From the NCBI GenBank assembly GCA_910574715.1, contig CAJTCH010000004.1, positions 136,588-200,587 on the forward strand: 64,000 nt of DNA, given 5' to 3'. Below, piece by piece: positions 17,733 through 25,745 of the stretch. Made by a program: the position numbers and the translations under genes. The notes under the pieces are model-generated. The model made no database searches and had not been told where the DNA came from. It was given only the letters and a program-made list of their open reading frames with translations. The DNA is from Lachnospiraceae bacterium (GTDB taxonomy: Bacteria; Bacillota; Clostridia; Lachnospirales; Lachnospiraceae). The number at the start of each line of letters is the position of its first letter. The stretch's first letter is position 1.

Positions 17733-18410
17733 ATGCTTGGAGAAAAACGAGGAAGAAAGCTTGATAAATATATGCCGGATTACGTGGTCTTCGACCTGGA
17801 GACGACCGGGACGAATTCTAACAGCGACGCAGTCATAGAGATCTCGGCGGTCAAGGTGAAGAAGGGCAGGGTCGAGGATGAATTCTCGACTCTGGTCAAC
17901 CCCGAATGCCCGATTCCGTTCTATGCGTCGCAGGTCAATAACATCTACGACAGCATGGTGAAGGATGCGCCGGTGTTCAGGGATGCGTTGGCGAAGTTCA
18001 ATGAATTCATCGGCGGCATGGTCCTGGTGGGACATAACATACACACGTTTGATATGAAGTTTATCTGGCGGGACGCAGAAAATTATTGGGGGAAGACGAT
18101 CGCGAATGACTACATAGATACGCTGACGCTTGCCAGGCAGTGTCTTTGGCAGTTGTCCCATTATAAGCTGGTGGATCTGGCGTCCCATTATCACATATCA
18201 GCAGACGGAGCGCACCGTGCGCTTGCGGACTGCCGTATGAATCAGAAGGTGTTCGAGATGCTGGGGAAGGAACTGGAATCTCCGGCGGTGAAGGCGAATA
18301 CGAGAACTTGTCCGAAGTGCGGGCAGTTCCTTAAGAAGCGCAGCGGGAAGTTCGGTGAGTTCTGGGGCTGTAGCGGGTATCCGGCATGCAGATACACAGA
18401 GAATATATGA
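17733..18410 (+). CDS. DEDDh 3'-5' exonuclease with C-terminal topoisomerase-type zinc finger
   Basis: DnaQ-like exonuclease of 225 residues. Exo I motif VFDLETTGTN (acidic pair Asp-x-Glu), Exo II around GHNIHTFDMKFI and Exo III GAHRALADCRMNQKVF (His and Asp) define the DEDDh class, as in DNA polymerase III epsilon-type proteins. The last 40 residues form a zinc finger (CPKCGQFLKKRSGKFGEFWGCSGYPAC) of the bacterial topoisomerase I C4 type, which binds single-stranded DNA. ATG 17733 has AAAGGAG 8 bases upstream; an in-frame start at 17709 lacks one. Probably DNA repair or degradation of damaged ends. The fusion is seen in several Firmicutes and is not itself odd. Confidence 0.88.
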   Translation: MLGEKRGRKLDKYMPDYVVFDLETTGTNSNSDAVIEISAVKVKKGRVEDEFSTLVNPECPIPFYASQVNNIYDSMVKDAPVFRDALAKFNEFIGGMVLVGHNIHTFDMKFIWRDAENYWGKTIANDYIDTLTLARQCLWQLSHYKLVDLASHYHISADGAHRALADCRMNQKVFEMLGKELESPAVKANTRTCPKCGQFLKKRSGKFGEFWGCSGYPACRYTENI

Positions 18411-18587
18411 TAAGGGAAGCATAACGGGATTTATAGATAATACAAATAAAAATCATATGTTCATGCGGAAAAGTGATTGGAATTCGAGACGCAGGACGGA
18501 TATACTGAAACTAACGAAAAGGAAGGCGAATGCGAAGCATTTTTGAAGATGTCTTCCGGCGATACATGAAAGAGGAGGTATATCAGT

Positions 18588-18992
18588 ATGTCTATTACAG
18601 CGGAGACCGCAAAGTCACATGCAAATGATCCGGCAGTATTATGCTGCAGAGCAGAGGAAGGGATCACGATCGAGGCGGCGAATCTGGAAGATCCAGCGAT
18701 CTTTGATGAATTGGTTGATTCAGGGCTGCTGAACCTGGACGGATGTCTGACGATCGGTCAGGTGTTGGGAGCAAAGTTAACAAAGACGAGCGATTCCTTA
18801 TGCCCGCTGACGGCCGAGAATGTGGAAGGCTTCAAGGACGCGGCAGAAGATGACGCGACGGAAGAGACAGAAGAAGCCGCGGCGCCGGCAGCAGAGATGA
18901 GCGTACAGGGAGCAGTCACTACGATAAGGGGCGGCAAGGTGATCATTTCCATCAAGGAAGGCAAGGATATCTATCTGGAGCTTCCGATTTGA
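18588..18992 (+). CDS. Small protein resembling PrdA N terminus (tentative)
   Basis: Protein of 134 residues, start well supported by AGAGGAGG upstream. Residues 1-75 (SITAETAKSHANDPAVLCCRAEEG ..., then IEAANLEDPAIFDELVDSGLL and IGQVLGAKLTKTSDSLCPLT) remind me of the N-terminal part of the D-proline reductase proprotein PrdA; this is from memory, not from a search. An acidic Ala/Glu linker (residues 80-103) and a beta-rich tail follow. The pro-reductase core and any pyruvoyl-processing site are absent, and no other prd genes are in the window, so D-proline reduction should not be inferred. Treat as hypothetical. Confidence 0.7.
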   Translation: MSITAETAKSHANDPAVLCCRAEEGITIEAANLEDPAIFDELVDSGLLNLDGCLTIGQVLGAKLTKTSDSLCPLTAENVEGFKDAAEDDATEETEEAAAPAAEMSVQGAVTTIRGGKVIISIKEGKDIYLELPI

Positions 18993-19020
18993 TCCCCGCA
19001 GGCAGCGGACTGACGGGATG

Positions 19021-19142
19021 TGCTTGCGTGTACATTTTTGAGTCAAATACCCCGCTGCAAGCAACGGGGCATCAAATTTGCAACGCTGCAGAGCAGCGGG
19101 GTATTTGACCCTCGCGGCAGTCGCCAAATGTGCATGCAAGCA
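19021..19142. repeat. Nested inverted-repeat element
   Basis: An inner perfect 17-bp inverted repeat (GTCAAATACCCCGCTGC at 19042-19058 with 19093-19109) lies inside an outer imperfect 17-bp pair (19021-19037 with 19126-19142, 15 of 17 matching). The whole is a 122-bp palindromic unit without a gene. It looks like an extragenic repetitive element; the small open frame across it is judged spurious. Confidence 0.7.
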
Positions 19143-19183
19143 TGCCCGCTTGGCTCGTTGCTCGCGGGAATAATGCATGAAAT

Positions 19184-19224
19184 AAGCAGAGGATTCGGTA
19201 CGTTACGGTACTAATCCTCTGCTT
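19184..19224. terminator. Bidirectional terminator at flavodoxin gene end
   Basis: A 12-bp perfect stem (AAGCAGAGGATT at 19184-19195 with 19213-19224), 17-base loop. The plus-strand tail is TTTTATCTT; the right arm overlaps the last codons of the minus-strand flavodoxin gene. Confidence 0.6.
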
Positions 19225-19735
19225 TTATCTTCCGCAATATCTTTTCCACAAATACCTTGGCGTGTTCGAGGTCCAGACTGTCGGGATGTGTCAGCGCCGC
19301 GTCGAAGTTGCGGATGCACAGGTTGATCTGTGAGGCGTTCTTGTCGGTGCGCAGGGCTTCGTATTTCTGGCGGACCCGGTGGGGCATCTTGCCCTGGCAG
19401 ATAAATGCGCCCAGATAGTCGTTGTCGGATTCGATCCACGCGTTGGCGCTGTACTCAATGGCGCTGTAATACTCGGGCGAATCGCCCATCCCGCAGGTTC
19501 CGAAGAGGGCGATCTGCTTGCCGCTTAATCCGCTTAGGAAGTCGCTGACGGCCATGCTGCAGGAACCCCGGTGTACGCAGAATCCGATGAAGTAGACCTT
19601 TGCTTCCGGGATCGTCTTGTCGGTTGTGATATCGATCAGATCTTTTGAGGTGCCCGGAAGATGGGAGAAGATAGTTGCGGCTATTTTCTTCGTATTGCCG
19701 GATTCACTTTGATACAGTACAAGATATTCGATCAT
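19211..19735 (-). CDS. Flavodoxin family protein
   Basis: FMN-type electron carrier or flavodoxin-like protein of 174 residues. It starts MIEYLVLYQSESGNTKKIA, whose SESGNTKK loop is the flavodoxin phosphate-binding signature, and continues with FIGFCVHRGSCSMAV and LFGTCGMGDSPEYY, typical flavin-edge loops. AAAGGAGG lies upstream of ATG 19735. Many similar Lachnospiraceae flavodoxins exist, including BilS that partners bilirubin reductase; no bilirubin reductase gene is nearby, so I do not assign that role. It appears monocistronic, reading towards the terminator at 19184. Confidence 0.85.
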   Translation of the reverse strand: MIEYLVLYQSESGNTKKIAATIFSHLPGTSKDLIDITTDKTIPEAKVYFIGFCVHRGSCSMAVSDFLSGLSGKQIALFGTCGMGDSPEYYSAIEYSANAWIESDNDYLGAFICQGKMPHRVRQKYEALRTDKNASQINLCIRNFDAALTHPDSLDLEHAKVFVEKILRKIKAED

Positions 19736-19771
19736 GGCCTGGCCTCCTTTCCTGGATCGTGGGGAAATGAT

Positions 19772-20479
19772 TTAGATATAACCGCCCGGTACGCCTCCGC
19801 AGCACATTCCGCTGCCGCAGCACAGATTGCACAGGATATTGGCGATACAAAGCTTCGTACACCAACTGCTTCCGACGGTGTATGTAGTCTCGTAGGGGTC
19901 TTGCTGCCGCTGATACCAGCTTCCGCCGCTCTGGAAACGGTTGACCAGAAGTTGATACTGGAAATTATTGGGTTCAAGGCGGAGCGCTTCCTGGGCATGC
20001 TGCAGTGCGATTACGTTGTTGCCGATGCCGGAATTGGCAAGCGCACTGTAATAGAACCAGCGTGCGTTCCGGTCTCTGATCCCGTTGAGGAGGTTCAGAG
20101 CTTCCCGGTAATGACGGCTGTTGATGAAGTTGCTTGCCGCCTTCATATGAAGGTCATCTTCCGATTCGGTGGGACCGGCGTCTGCCTGACGGTACTGTCC
20201 GCTGAAGCCGCGGAAGCTGCCGAACCCGCCGAATCCGCCGAAATCACCCGACGGATCATAACCGTCCTGGGCGCTACCGGAAGTCTGGTATTCACGTTCC
20301 TGCATGATCTGCTGATATGCCTGCTGAACTTCCTTGAACCGCGCTTCGGCCTGATCCTTGTTGGGATTGTTGATGTTGGCGTCAGGGTGGTATTTGCGGC
20401 TTAAGCTTCTGTATGCTTTTTTGATCTCTTCATCTGAGGCGCTCTGTGATACGCCTAAGACGCTGTATGGATTTATCAT
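19772..20479 (-). CDS. J-domain protein with Cys-rich C terminus
   Basis: Protein of 235 residues. Residues 1-62 are a J domain ([32 protein letters not shown]) with the HPD motif needed to stimulate DnaK-type ATPases. The middle is Gly/Phe-rich ([16 protein letters not shown]), then a helical TPR-like stretch ([48 protein letters not shown]). The end is unusual: [30 protein letters not shown] with seven Cys, perhaps metal- or membrane-associated. It is the last gene of a three-gene minus-strand set with the DUF5685 and zinc-ribbon genes. Not DnaJ itself, which is longer and has CxxCxGxG repeats. Confidence 0.88.
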   Translation of the reverse strand: MINPYSVLGVSQSASDEEIKKAYRSLSRKYHPDANINNPNKDQAEARFKEVQQAYQQIMQEREYQTSGSAQDGYDPSGDFGGFGGFGSFRGFSGQYRQADAGPTESEDDLHMKAASNFINSRHYREALNLLNGIRDRNARWFYYSALANSGIGNNVIALQHAQEALRLEPNNFQYQLLVNRFQSGGSWYQRQQDPYETTYTVGSSWCTKLCIANILCNLCCGSGMCCGGVPGGYI

Positions 20480-20532
20480 GGTTATACTCCTGAAACTGAC
20501 TGAATGATCTTACCCGGTTGGGTATGGCAAAC

Positions 20533-21354
20533 TCAGCGCCGTGATGTTACTTCTGTGTAACGGCACCACACGCCAGAATACAATATATTGCGAAGAATGT
20601 CAACATGCAGAAGAATCGGCAGCTTCTCGAATTCCCGGGAGCATTCCGCCATCATCAGGGTCAGCAGATGTCGGCTGTTTTCTGCAAAAAGCGAGTCTTT
20701 CTGATACGCTTCTTTGAAAGGGTTATAGGTTCCTGCTGCGATATCCTTTTCTACATCCTCGTAAGCATCCATCAGATAGATGAATTTGCCCAGGAAGAAA
20801 CCGATCTTTCGGAGAGAAGGTTCCCACTCGTCCCTGCGGCAGGCGAAGATCTCTGACATAATATTGCCGAAGATTCCCGCCATCAGATCAATGTTCTGTT
20901 CGTTCTGCCGTTCCAGCTCGGACAGTCTTCGGAGATTATCCGATACGGCCGCAATTTTATGGGGGTATTGCTGCTGGATCGTTCTCATATGAGGATATAA
21001 GAGCCGGGCTTCGATGTAACGCCGCCGTCTGCGTTCGTCTTCCCAGTCGTCCTTGCACTTGAAATAAGAGAGGATGAGATTGACGGCGGCGGCGTAATCC
21101 GTGTATTCGTTGGTTCTGGCCAGGTGCTTTTCCAGAGGGTGCGCGATGCAGTTCACCGTTACTTCCCTGGTATCCGGTTCGTACAGCCCGGTCAGAAGTA
21201 CGATGAGAAAGGTCATATCATAAGATAAAGTAAGCTGTCCGCGGATGCCGTAAGATTCTTTCAGACGCTTGCAGAGTCCGCAGTAGTAGGAGTGATATAC
21301 GTCATAATCTTTGAATTTCATCTCGGCCTTGTTGATTGCGATATATCCAAACAT
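20533..21354 (-). CDS. DUF5685 family protein
   Basis: Protein of 273 residues that I recognise as DUF5685. It begins MFGYIAINKAEMKFKDYDVYHSYYCGLCKRLKESYG with a YHSYYCGLC segment, and is largely alpha-helical with the Asp/Glu-rich YLMDAYEDVEKDIAAGTYNPF near residue 215, reminiscent of an isoprenoid-synthase-like helical bundle. Cys25 and Cys28 could bind metal. Function is unknown. It lies 53 bases upstream of the J-domain gene and 13 bases downstream of a zinc-ribbon membrane protein, an arrangement suggesting a common complex, perhaps with the chaperone system. Confidence 0.8.
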   Translation of the reverse strand: MFGYIAINKAEMKFKDYDVYHSYYCGLCKRLKESYGIRGQLTLSYDMTFLIVLLTGLYEPDTREVTVNCIAHPLEKHLARTNEYTDYAAAVNLILSYFKCKDDWEDERRRRRYIEARLLYPHMRTIQQQYPHKIAAVSDNLRRLSELERQNEQNIDLMAGIFGNIMSEIFACRRDEWEPSLRKIGFFLGKFIYLMDAYEDVEKDIAAGTYNPFKEAYQKDSLFAENSRHLLTLMMAECSREFEKLPILLHVDILRNILYSGVWCRYTEVTSRR

Positions 21355-21367
21355 GTAGTTATCCTCA

Positions 21368-21763
21368 TTAGCTGTTCTTGATAAAGGTTGCGCTGCATTT
21401 CGGGCAGCGGATCTCTATGCGTCCCTTGCCTCTCGGGATGCGGATCTTCTGCCGGCAGGCCGGACATTTGTAGATGTGGTGGGTCTTGCGCTGTATCATC
21501 AGGTTCTTCTGCCGGTAAACGGCGGTCCGCAGCTTATATGTTTTGTTCAGATACCATTGGTTCTCCGAAGAGCGCTTGTAGATATTCCGTGAAAACATGC
21601 GGAAATAAGAATAGATGATGCAGAACCAGGATACAAGCGACAGGATCATGCTGTGATTCCAGCCTGCAAGCACCATGGAGACCACACCGGTAATAATTGT
21701 AAATTTGCCCAGAGAATCCATTCCGTAGCGTCCGTACATAAAGCGAATTAATTTTTCTTTCAA
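21368..21763 (-). CDS. Membrane protein with C-terminal zinc ribbon
   Basis: Protein of 131 residues if translated from TTG 21763, which has AGGAGG 9 bases upstream; a nearby ATG (21739) lacks a good site and longer in-frame starts read into the promoter. Two hydrophobic segments (FTIITGVVSMVLAGW and MILSLVSWFCIIYSYF) are followed by a basic linker and a C-terminal C4 zinc ribbon (CPACRQKIRIPRGKGRIEIRCPKC). First gene of the set with DUF5685 and the J-domain protein. No known function. Confidence 0.75.
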   Translation of the reverse strand: MKEKLIRFMYGRYGMDSLGKFTIITGVVSMVLAGWNHSMILSLVSWFCIIYSYFRMFSRNIYKRSSENQWYLNKTYKLRTAVYRQKNLMIQRKTHHIYKCPACRQKIRIPRGKGRIEIRCPKCSATFIKNS

Positions 21764-21791
21764 GTGAATCAACCTCCTAAACTTATTTATA

Positions 21792-21819
21792 ATCATACGC
21801 GGGGAAAGGAGAAAGTCAA
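21792..21819 (-). promoter_or_regulatory. Promoter of zinc-ribbon/DUF5685/J-domain operon
   Basis: On the minus strand TTGACT (21819-21814), 16-base spacer, TATGAT (21797-21792), about 30 bases before the TTG start. Confidence 0.55.
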
Positions 21820-21857
21820 TAAATTGCGGATAAAAAATATATAAAGTTTTTAAAGTC

Positions 21858-21886
21858 TTTATACACAGATCGGTTCGTGCTATAAT
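21858..21886 (+). promoter_or_regulatory. Promoter of the UPF0597 gene
   Basis: TTTATA at 21858-21863, 17-base spacer, perfect TATAAT at 21881-21886, 46 bases before the start codon. Back-to-back with the minus-strand promoter. Confidence 0.55.
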
Positions 21887-21931
21887 AGAAAGCACGTTGG
21901 GATACAGTAAATGATTGGCGGAGTTAGAGAA

Positions 21932-23302
21932 ATGGACAGATTAACAAGATTGATCAAAGATGATATGAAACCGGCGCTGGGGGTGACGGAGCCGGGGGCG
22001 ATTGCTTTTGCGGTGGCAAGCGCCAGGGCGCGGATTCAAGGTGAGGTTAAGAAGGTCCGCGTGGCGCTTAATTCGGGTATGTATAAGAATGCCTATACCT
22101 GCGGGATCCCGAATTCGGCCAGGTTCGGGAATCTCTATGCGGCGGCGTTAGGAGCGGTGGCTGCTGATGCAGGCCGGGGGTTGGAGTCTCTGGCAGAGAT
22201 TACCCCGGAAGATGACGAGAGAGCGTCGCGTCTGGTGGATGACGGCGCGGTCGAGGTAGTTATGGATCATATCGGTTCCAATATCACGATTGATGCGGAA
22301 GTAGAGACGGATCAGGAATGGTGTGCGGTACATATCCGGGACAGCCATACGAATATTGTGGCTATAGAGAAGAATGGGGAGCGGATCGGTGAAAGTTCTG
22401 ATGCATATAACGGCGGTGCAGGAGAAAGAAGCTTTGACCAGGGCGGAACTGATGCAGACAGAGTGTGCGAAGACAAGGATATACCGATGATTCATCGGTA
22501 TTCTCTGCGTGATATATTGAGTTATGTCAACGAGGTGCCGGAAGAGGAGATTGATTTCATACAGGATGCTTTTGCCATGAATATGGAATTGCTGGAGGAA
22601 GGGCTGGCATCTGACCGGACAGTGATCACGAAGCGGCTTCTGAAAGAGAACGGCGGTAAGGTGATATCGGAGCATCCTCTCCGGACAGCGCAGCTATTAT
22701 GTAACGGAGCGATTGAGGCGAGAGTATTAGGGCTTAGCAGGCCGGCAATGAGTATTACAGGGAGCGGGGCTCACGGCATTATCGTGACGATGCCGCTGCT
22801 GGCATGGTATCGGACGGCGGGCTGTCCGGGTGAAGGTCCCTATGGTCTTCCGGCAAGGGAGAAGGGTGCGGCGGACGGATCGGTTCTCCTGCGGGCAGCG
22901 GCGCTAAGTTTCTTGATTACAATGTATATCAAGGAGTATTCGGGAAGACTGTCGGCATTCTGCGGGTGCGGGATCGCGGCAGGAACGGGGATGGCATGCG
23001 GTCTGGCATATATGAGGGGCGCAGACGAGGCGGCGGCAGGCAGGGTGATCCAGAATATGGCGAGCGGCCTGACCGGTATGATCTGCGACGGAGGAAACCA
23101 CGGCTGCACGATGAAAGGGATCGTGGCAGTGGATGCGGCGTTCAGGTCTGTGGATCTGGCGCTGGACGGCGTATGTATCGGAGAGATCCATGGAATCAAC
23201 GGGAAGACGCCGGAGGATACCATGAGGCATATGGGGATGATCGCATCTCCGGGAATGGTCGAGACAGAGAAGACGATCGTAGAGATCATGGAGCAGAAAT
23301 GA
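21932..23302 (+). CDS. UPF0597 / L-cysteine desulfidase-type protein (CyuA-like)
   Basis: Cytosolic protein of 456 residues related to the iron-sulfur L-serine dehydratase alpha fold; characterised relatives (CyuA/YhaM) degrade L-cysteine to pyruvate, ammonia and sulfide. Conserved blocks are DMKPALGVTEPGAIAFAVA near the N terminus, NSGMYKNAYTCGIP, SITGSGAHGI, FCGCGIAAGTGMACGLAYM and MICDGGNHGCTMK, whose Cys residues fit a [4Fe-4S] cluster. I chose ATG 21932 (GGCGGAG 8 bases upstream) rather than ATG 21911. Regulation by a cysteine-responsive factor is possible but not visible. It could also act on serine or another amino acid. Confidence 0.88.
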   Translation: MDRLTRLIKDDMKPALGVTEPGAIAFAVASARARIQGEVKKVRVALNSGMYKNAYTCGIPNSARFGNLYAAALGAVAADAGRGLESLAEITPEDDERASRLVDDGAVEVVMDHIGSNITIDAEVETDQEWCAVHIRDSHTNIVAIEKNGERIGESSDAYNGGAGERSFDQGGTDADRVCEDKDIPMIHRYSLRDILSYVNEVPEEEIDFIQDAFAMNMELLEEGLASDRTVITKRLLKENGGKVISEHPLRTAQLLCNGAIEARVLGLSRPAMSITGSGAHGIIVTMPLLAWYRTAGCPGEGPYGLPAREKGAADGSVLLRAAALSFLITMYIKEYSGRLSAFCGCGIAAGTGMACGLAYMRGADEAAAGRVIQNMASGLTGMICDGGNHGCTMKGIVAVDAAFRSVDLALDGVCIGEIHGINGKTPEDTMRHMGMIASPGMVETEKTIVEIMEQK

Positions 23303-23320
23303 TATAGAGGAGTGTATGAT

Positions 23321-24190
23321 ATGGGAGAAGTCAGAAAGAGGAACGGTAATCCTGCAGGCGGCAGCAGACGGACGTCCAGAGGAGCAGATTCGGCGGAGGG
23401 GCCGCACAGGGGCCGCCGAAGGAAGGGAAAAGGCAAGAAGGGGAAGGGCATTGTGTCGAACTTGATCCTGATCGTGGCGCTGGCAGTATTTGCCGTGTCT
23501 GCATATCAGTTGTTCAAGATCGGTAAGGGCTATTATGACGGGAGAAGCGAATATGATAAGATTCGGGATCTTGCGATCGAGACGAAAGACGACGGCGGGG
23601 ATGATGCCGGGAATCAGCCGAGATACCAGGTGAATTTCGACGAGTTGATGGCGCTTAATTCCGATACCATCGGCTGGATCCGTTTCGATCCGGAACCGGC
23701 GATCATCAATTATCCGATCGTCCAGGGGAAGGATAATCAGGAATATTTGCACAAGACGTTCTCTGCAAATGATAATTCTCTGGGGACGATCTTCTTGAAT
23801 GTGGAGAATAACCCGAACTTTCGGGATCAGAACTCGATCATATACGGACACAGAATGAAGGACGGCTCCATGTTCCGGCATCTGCAGGATTATGAGGATC
23901 GGGCGTTCTGGGAGGCGAATCCGTATTTCTATATCTATACGCCGGACGGACAGGAGCTGATATACCACATCTATTCCATGGGCGAGGTGCTGGACACTTC
24001 GGATACGTATCTTACCGAGTTTAATACGGAGGAAGAGTATCAGAATTTCCTGAATATGACGAAGCAGGTATCCTTATATGATACAGGGATCGAGGTGACG
24101 ACCAGCGACACGATCGTTACATTGTCGACCTGTACCAGTGCCAGCGATAATCATCGGTTCGTAGTCAGGGGCGTGAGAGTGAAAGAGTGA
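23321..24190 (+). CDS. srtB: Class B sortase
   Basis: Membrane-anchored cysteine transpeptidase of 289 residues that attaches surface proteins to the cell wall. A basic Arg/Lys/Gly-rich N tail (about 43 residues) precedes one membrane helix (VSNLILIVALAVFAVSAYQLF). The sortase domain has IGWIRFDP, the catalytic His in IIYGHRMKDG, the catalytic Cys in LSTCTSAS and the active-site Arg in HRFVVRG; spacing and the inserted helix after YGHRM fit class B. Start ATG 23321 has AGAGGAG 8 bases upstream; an in-frame GTG at 23312 overlaps that site. No LPXTG/NPQTN-type substrate gene is in the window. It lies 18 bases after the UPF0597 gene. Confidence 0.92.
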   Translation: MGEVRKRNGNPAGGSRRTSRGADSAEGPHRGRRRKGKGKKGKGIVSNLILIVALAVFAVSAYQLFKIGKGYYDGRSEYDKIRDLAIETKDDGGDDAGNQPRYQVNFDELMALNSDTIGWIRFDPEPAIINYPIVQGKDNQEYLHKTFSANDNSLGTIFLNVENNPNFRDQNSIIYGHRMKDGSMFRHLQDYEDRAFWEANPYFYIYTPDGQELIYHIYSMGEVLDTSDTYLTEFNTEEEYQNFLNMTKQVSLYDTGIEVTTSDTIVTLSTCTSASDNHRFVVRGVRVKE

Positions 24191-24203
24191 AAGAGGGCGG
24201 TCA

Positions 24204-24401
24204 ATGATGAAGAATGATTACACATACGAAGTTGGAGATATCGTTACATTGAAGAAGCAGCACCCGTGCGGAAGTAAGGAATGGGAGATCCTGAGGGTGG
24301 GTGCGGATTTTCGGTTGAAATGTTTGGGCTGCGGGCATCAGATCATGATCGCACGCAAGCTTGTCGAAAAAAACACGAAGGATTTGCGCAAAAAAACTTG
24401 A
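24204..24401 (+). CDS. DUF951 family protein
   Basis: Small conserved Firmicutes protein of 65 residues. YEVGDIVTLKKQHPCGSKEWEILRVGADFRLKCLGCGHQIMIARKLVEK is the DUF951 pattern, with HPCG and CLGCG supplying potential metal-binding Cys residues. It lies 13 bases after srtB and before the rpsF promoter, the common position of this family near ribosomal or ssb genes. ATG 24204 and ATG 24207 are both possible. Function is unknown; a nucleic-acid-binding role is often assumed. Confidence 0.88.
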   Translation: MMKNDYTYEVGDIVTLKKQHPCGSKEWEILRVGADFRLKCLGCGHQIMIARKLVEKNTKDLRKKT

Positions 24402-24426
24402 AACAAGCTCGCTGTTATGGTATCAT
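24398..24426 (+). promoter_or_regulatory. Promoter of rpsF-ssb-rpsR
   Basis: TTGAAA at 24398-24403, 17-base spacer, TATCAT at 24421-24426. The leader of about 70-80 bases to the rpsF start contains GCTC/GAGC stem elements and could hold the S6:S18 autoregulatory structure, which I cannot confirm by eye. Confidence 0.6.
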
Positions 24427-24507
24427 ATTAATCCGTGATACAATATATCCTTGCTCCCACATAAGCTGAGCGGGGGCCAAAAGACCAGAAGGAGGTGCAA
24501 AGGCGAC

Positions 24508-24795
24508 ATGAACAAATATGAATTAGCTGTTGTTGTCAGTGCAAAGATCGAAGATGACGAGAGAGCACAGGTAGTCGAGAAGGTGAAGGCTTTAGTAGAG
24601 CGTTTCGGCGGCCAGATCTCTGATGTCGATGAATGGGGTAAGAGAAGACTGGCTTACGAGATTCAGAAGATGAGAGAAGCATACTACTATTTCATCCACT
24701 TCGATGCTGAAGCTGATGTCCCGGGTGAGATTGAACAGAGAATCCGCATCATGGACAACGTGATCAGATATTTATGCGTTAGACAGGAAGCATAA
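24508..24795 (+). CDS. rpsF: 30S ribosomal protein S6
   Basis: S6 of 95 residues: MNKYELAVVVSAKIEDDERAQVVEKVKALVERFGGQISDVDEWGKRRLAYEIQKMREAYY is a full match to the family; it binds S18 on the platform of the small subunit. ATG 24508 has an AAGGAGG site 12 bases upstream. First gene of the conserved rpsF-ssb-rpsR operon. Confidence 0.98.
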   Translation: MNKYELAVVVSAKIEDDERAQVVEKVKALVERFGGQISDVDEWGKRRLAYEIQKMREAYYYFIHFDAEADVPGEIEQRIRIMDNVIRYLCVRQEA

Positions 24796-24816
24796 GCGGG
24801 AAGTAGAGGTAATTAT

Positions 24817-25272
24817 ATGAATAAAGTAATTTTGATGGGACGCTTGACAAGAGATCCGGAAGTGAGATACTCACAGGGAGGAGAGAATCCGTTGGCGATC
24901 GCCAGATTTACGCTGGCCGTTGACCGCAGATTTAAGCGTGACGGAGAAGCAACCGCAGATTTTATCAACTGTGTTGCTTTTGGAAGACAGGCAGAGCATG
25001 CCGAGAGATTTTACCGTCAGGGCTTGAAGGTTGTGATCACAGGGCGGATCCAGACCGGAAGCTATACCAACAAGGACGGCGTGAAGGTATACACGACGGA
25101 TATTGTCGTAGAAGAACAGGAATTTGCCGAGAGCAAGGCTGTCAGTGACGCCAATGCCGGAGGATATCGTTCTGCTCCCACACCGGCACCAGCACCGGCT
25201 CCGGTATCGGATGCAGGTGACGGCTTCATGAATATTCCGGATGGAATTGATGAAGAATTACCATTTAGTTGA
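24817..25272 (+). CDS. ssb: Single-stranded DNA-binding protein
   Basis: SSB of 151 residues. The OB-fold occupies residues 1-105 ([60 protein letters not shown]). A Pro/Ala linker ([11 protein letters not shown]) leads to the acidic tip [10 protein letters not shown] that recruits repair and replication partners. Located between the two ribosomal genes as in most Firmicutes. Confidence 0.98.
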   Translation: MNKVILMGRLTRDPEVRYSQGGENPLAIARFTLAVDRRFKRDGEATADFINCVAFGRQAEHAERFYRQGLKVVITGRIQTGSYTNKDGVKVYTTDIVVEEQEFAESKAVSDANAGGYRSAPTPAPAPAPVSDAGDGFMNIPDGIDEELPFS

Positions 25273-25301
25273 TATCATATGTGAAAGGAGAGTTGAACAC
25301 C

Positions 25302-25568
25302 ATGGCTTACGATAAAGGTAATCGCCCGGAAGGCGGCTTCAAGAGAAGAGGCGGCGGACGCAGAAGAAAGAAAGTATGCGTATTCTGCGGCAAGGAGAAT
25401 AATGAAATTGATTACAAGGATGTAGCAAAGTTAAGGAAATATATCTCTGAGAGAGGTAAGATCCTTCCGAGAAGGATCACGGGTAACTGTGCGAAGCATC
25501 AGAGAGCGCTGACGGTAGCGATCAAGAGAGCACGTCACATCGCTCTGATGCCATACGTACAGGATTAA
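25302..25568 (+). CDS. rpsR: 30S ribosomal protein S18
   Basis: S18 of 88 residues with a basic Gly/Arg-rich N terminus ([12 protein letters not shown]), [61 protein letters not shown]. Cys residues (CVFC and one near the HQ) are of the zinc-binding C+ type. ATG 25302 has AAAGGAG upstream; a longer in-frame ORF has no separate ribosome site. A strong terminator follows. Confidence 0.98.
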   Translation: MAYDKGNRPEGGFKRRGGGRRRKKVCVFCGKENNEIDYKDVAKLRKYISERGKILPRRITGNCAKHQRALTVAIKRARHIALMPYVQD

Positions 25569-25590
25569 GCGAATACTTGTATGGTATAAG

Positions 25591-25629
25591 GGCTGCCGCG
25601 CCGGGTATTAACCGGGCGGCAGCCTTTTT
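25591..25629 (+). terminator. Terminator of rpsF operon
   Basis: GC-rich stem (GGCTGCCG at 25591 onwards pairing with CGGCAGCC near 25616-25623, with an inner CCGG/CCGG pair) followed by TTTTT. Confidence 0.85.
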
Positions 25630-25745
25630 GATACCTGCATGGCAAAATTATCCGTTTCTGACGGTCTGCCCTTGCTTTTAGCAGCCTTTTTTGGTACATT
25701 AACAGTAGGGAATGATTAGGGAAAGGACTGTTAAAGGGATTGTCT

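Noticed and set aside
19020..19214. Plus-strand open frame of 64 codons across the nested palindrome
   Set aside because: No ribosome binding site, lies fully on the inverted-repeat unit and overlaps a terminator; treated as a repeat, not a gene.
19211..19735. Assignment of the flavodoxin as BilS (bilirubin reductase partner)
   Set aside because: No bilirubin reductase gene in the neighbourhood; only general flavodoxin features are visible.
22904..23968. Long minus-strand open frame (354 codons) opposite the UPF0597 and sortase genes
   Set aside because: Antisense to two well-supported genes with clear family motifs; its own translation has no recognisable domain.
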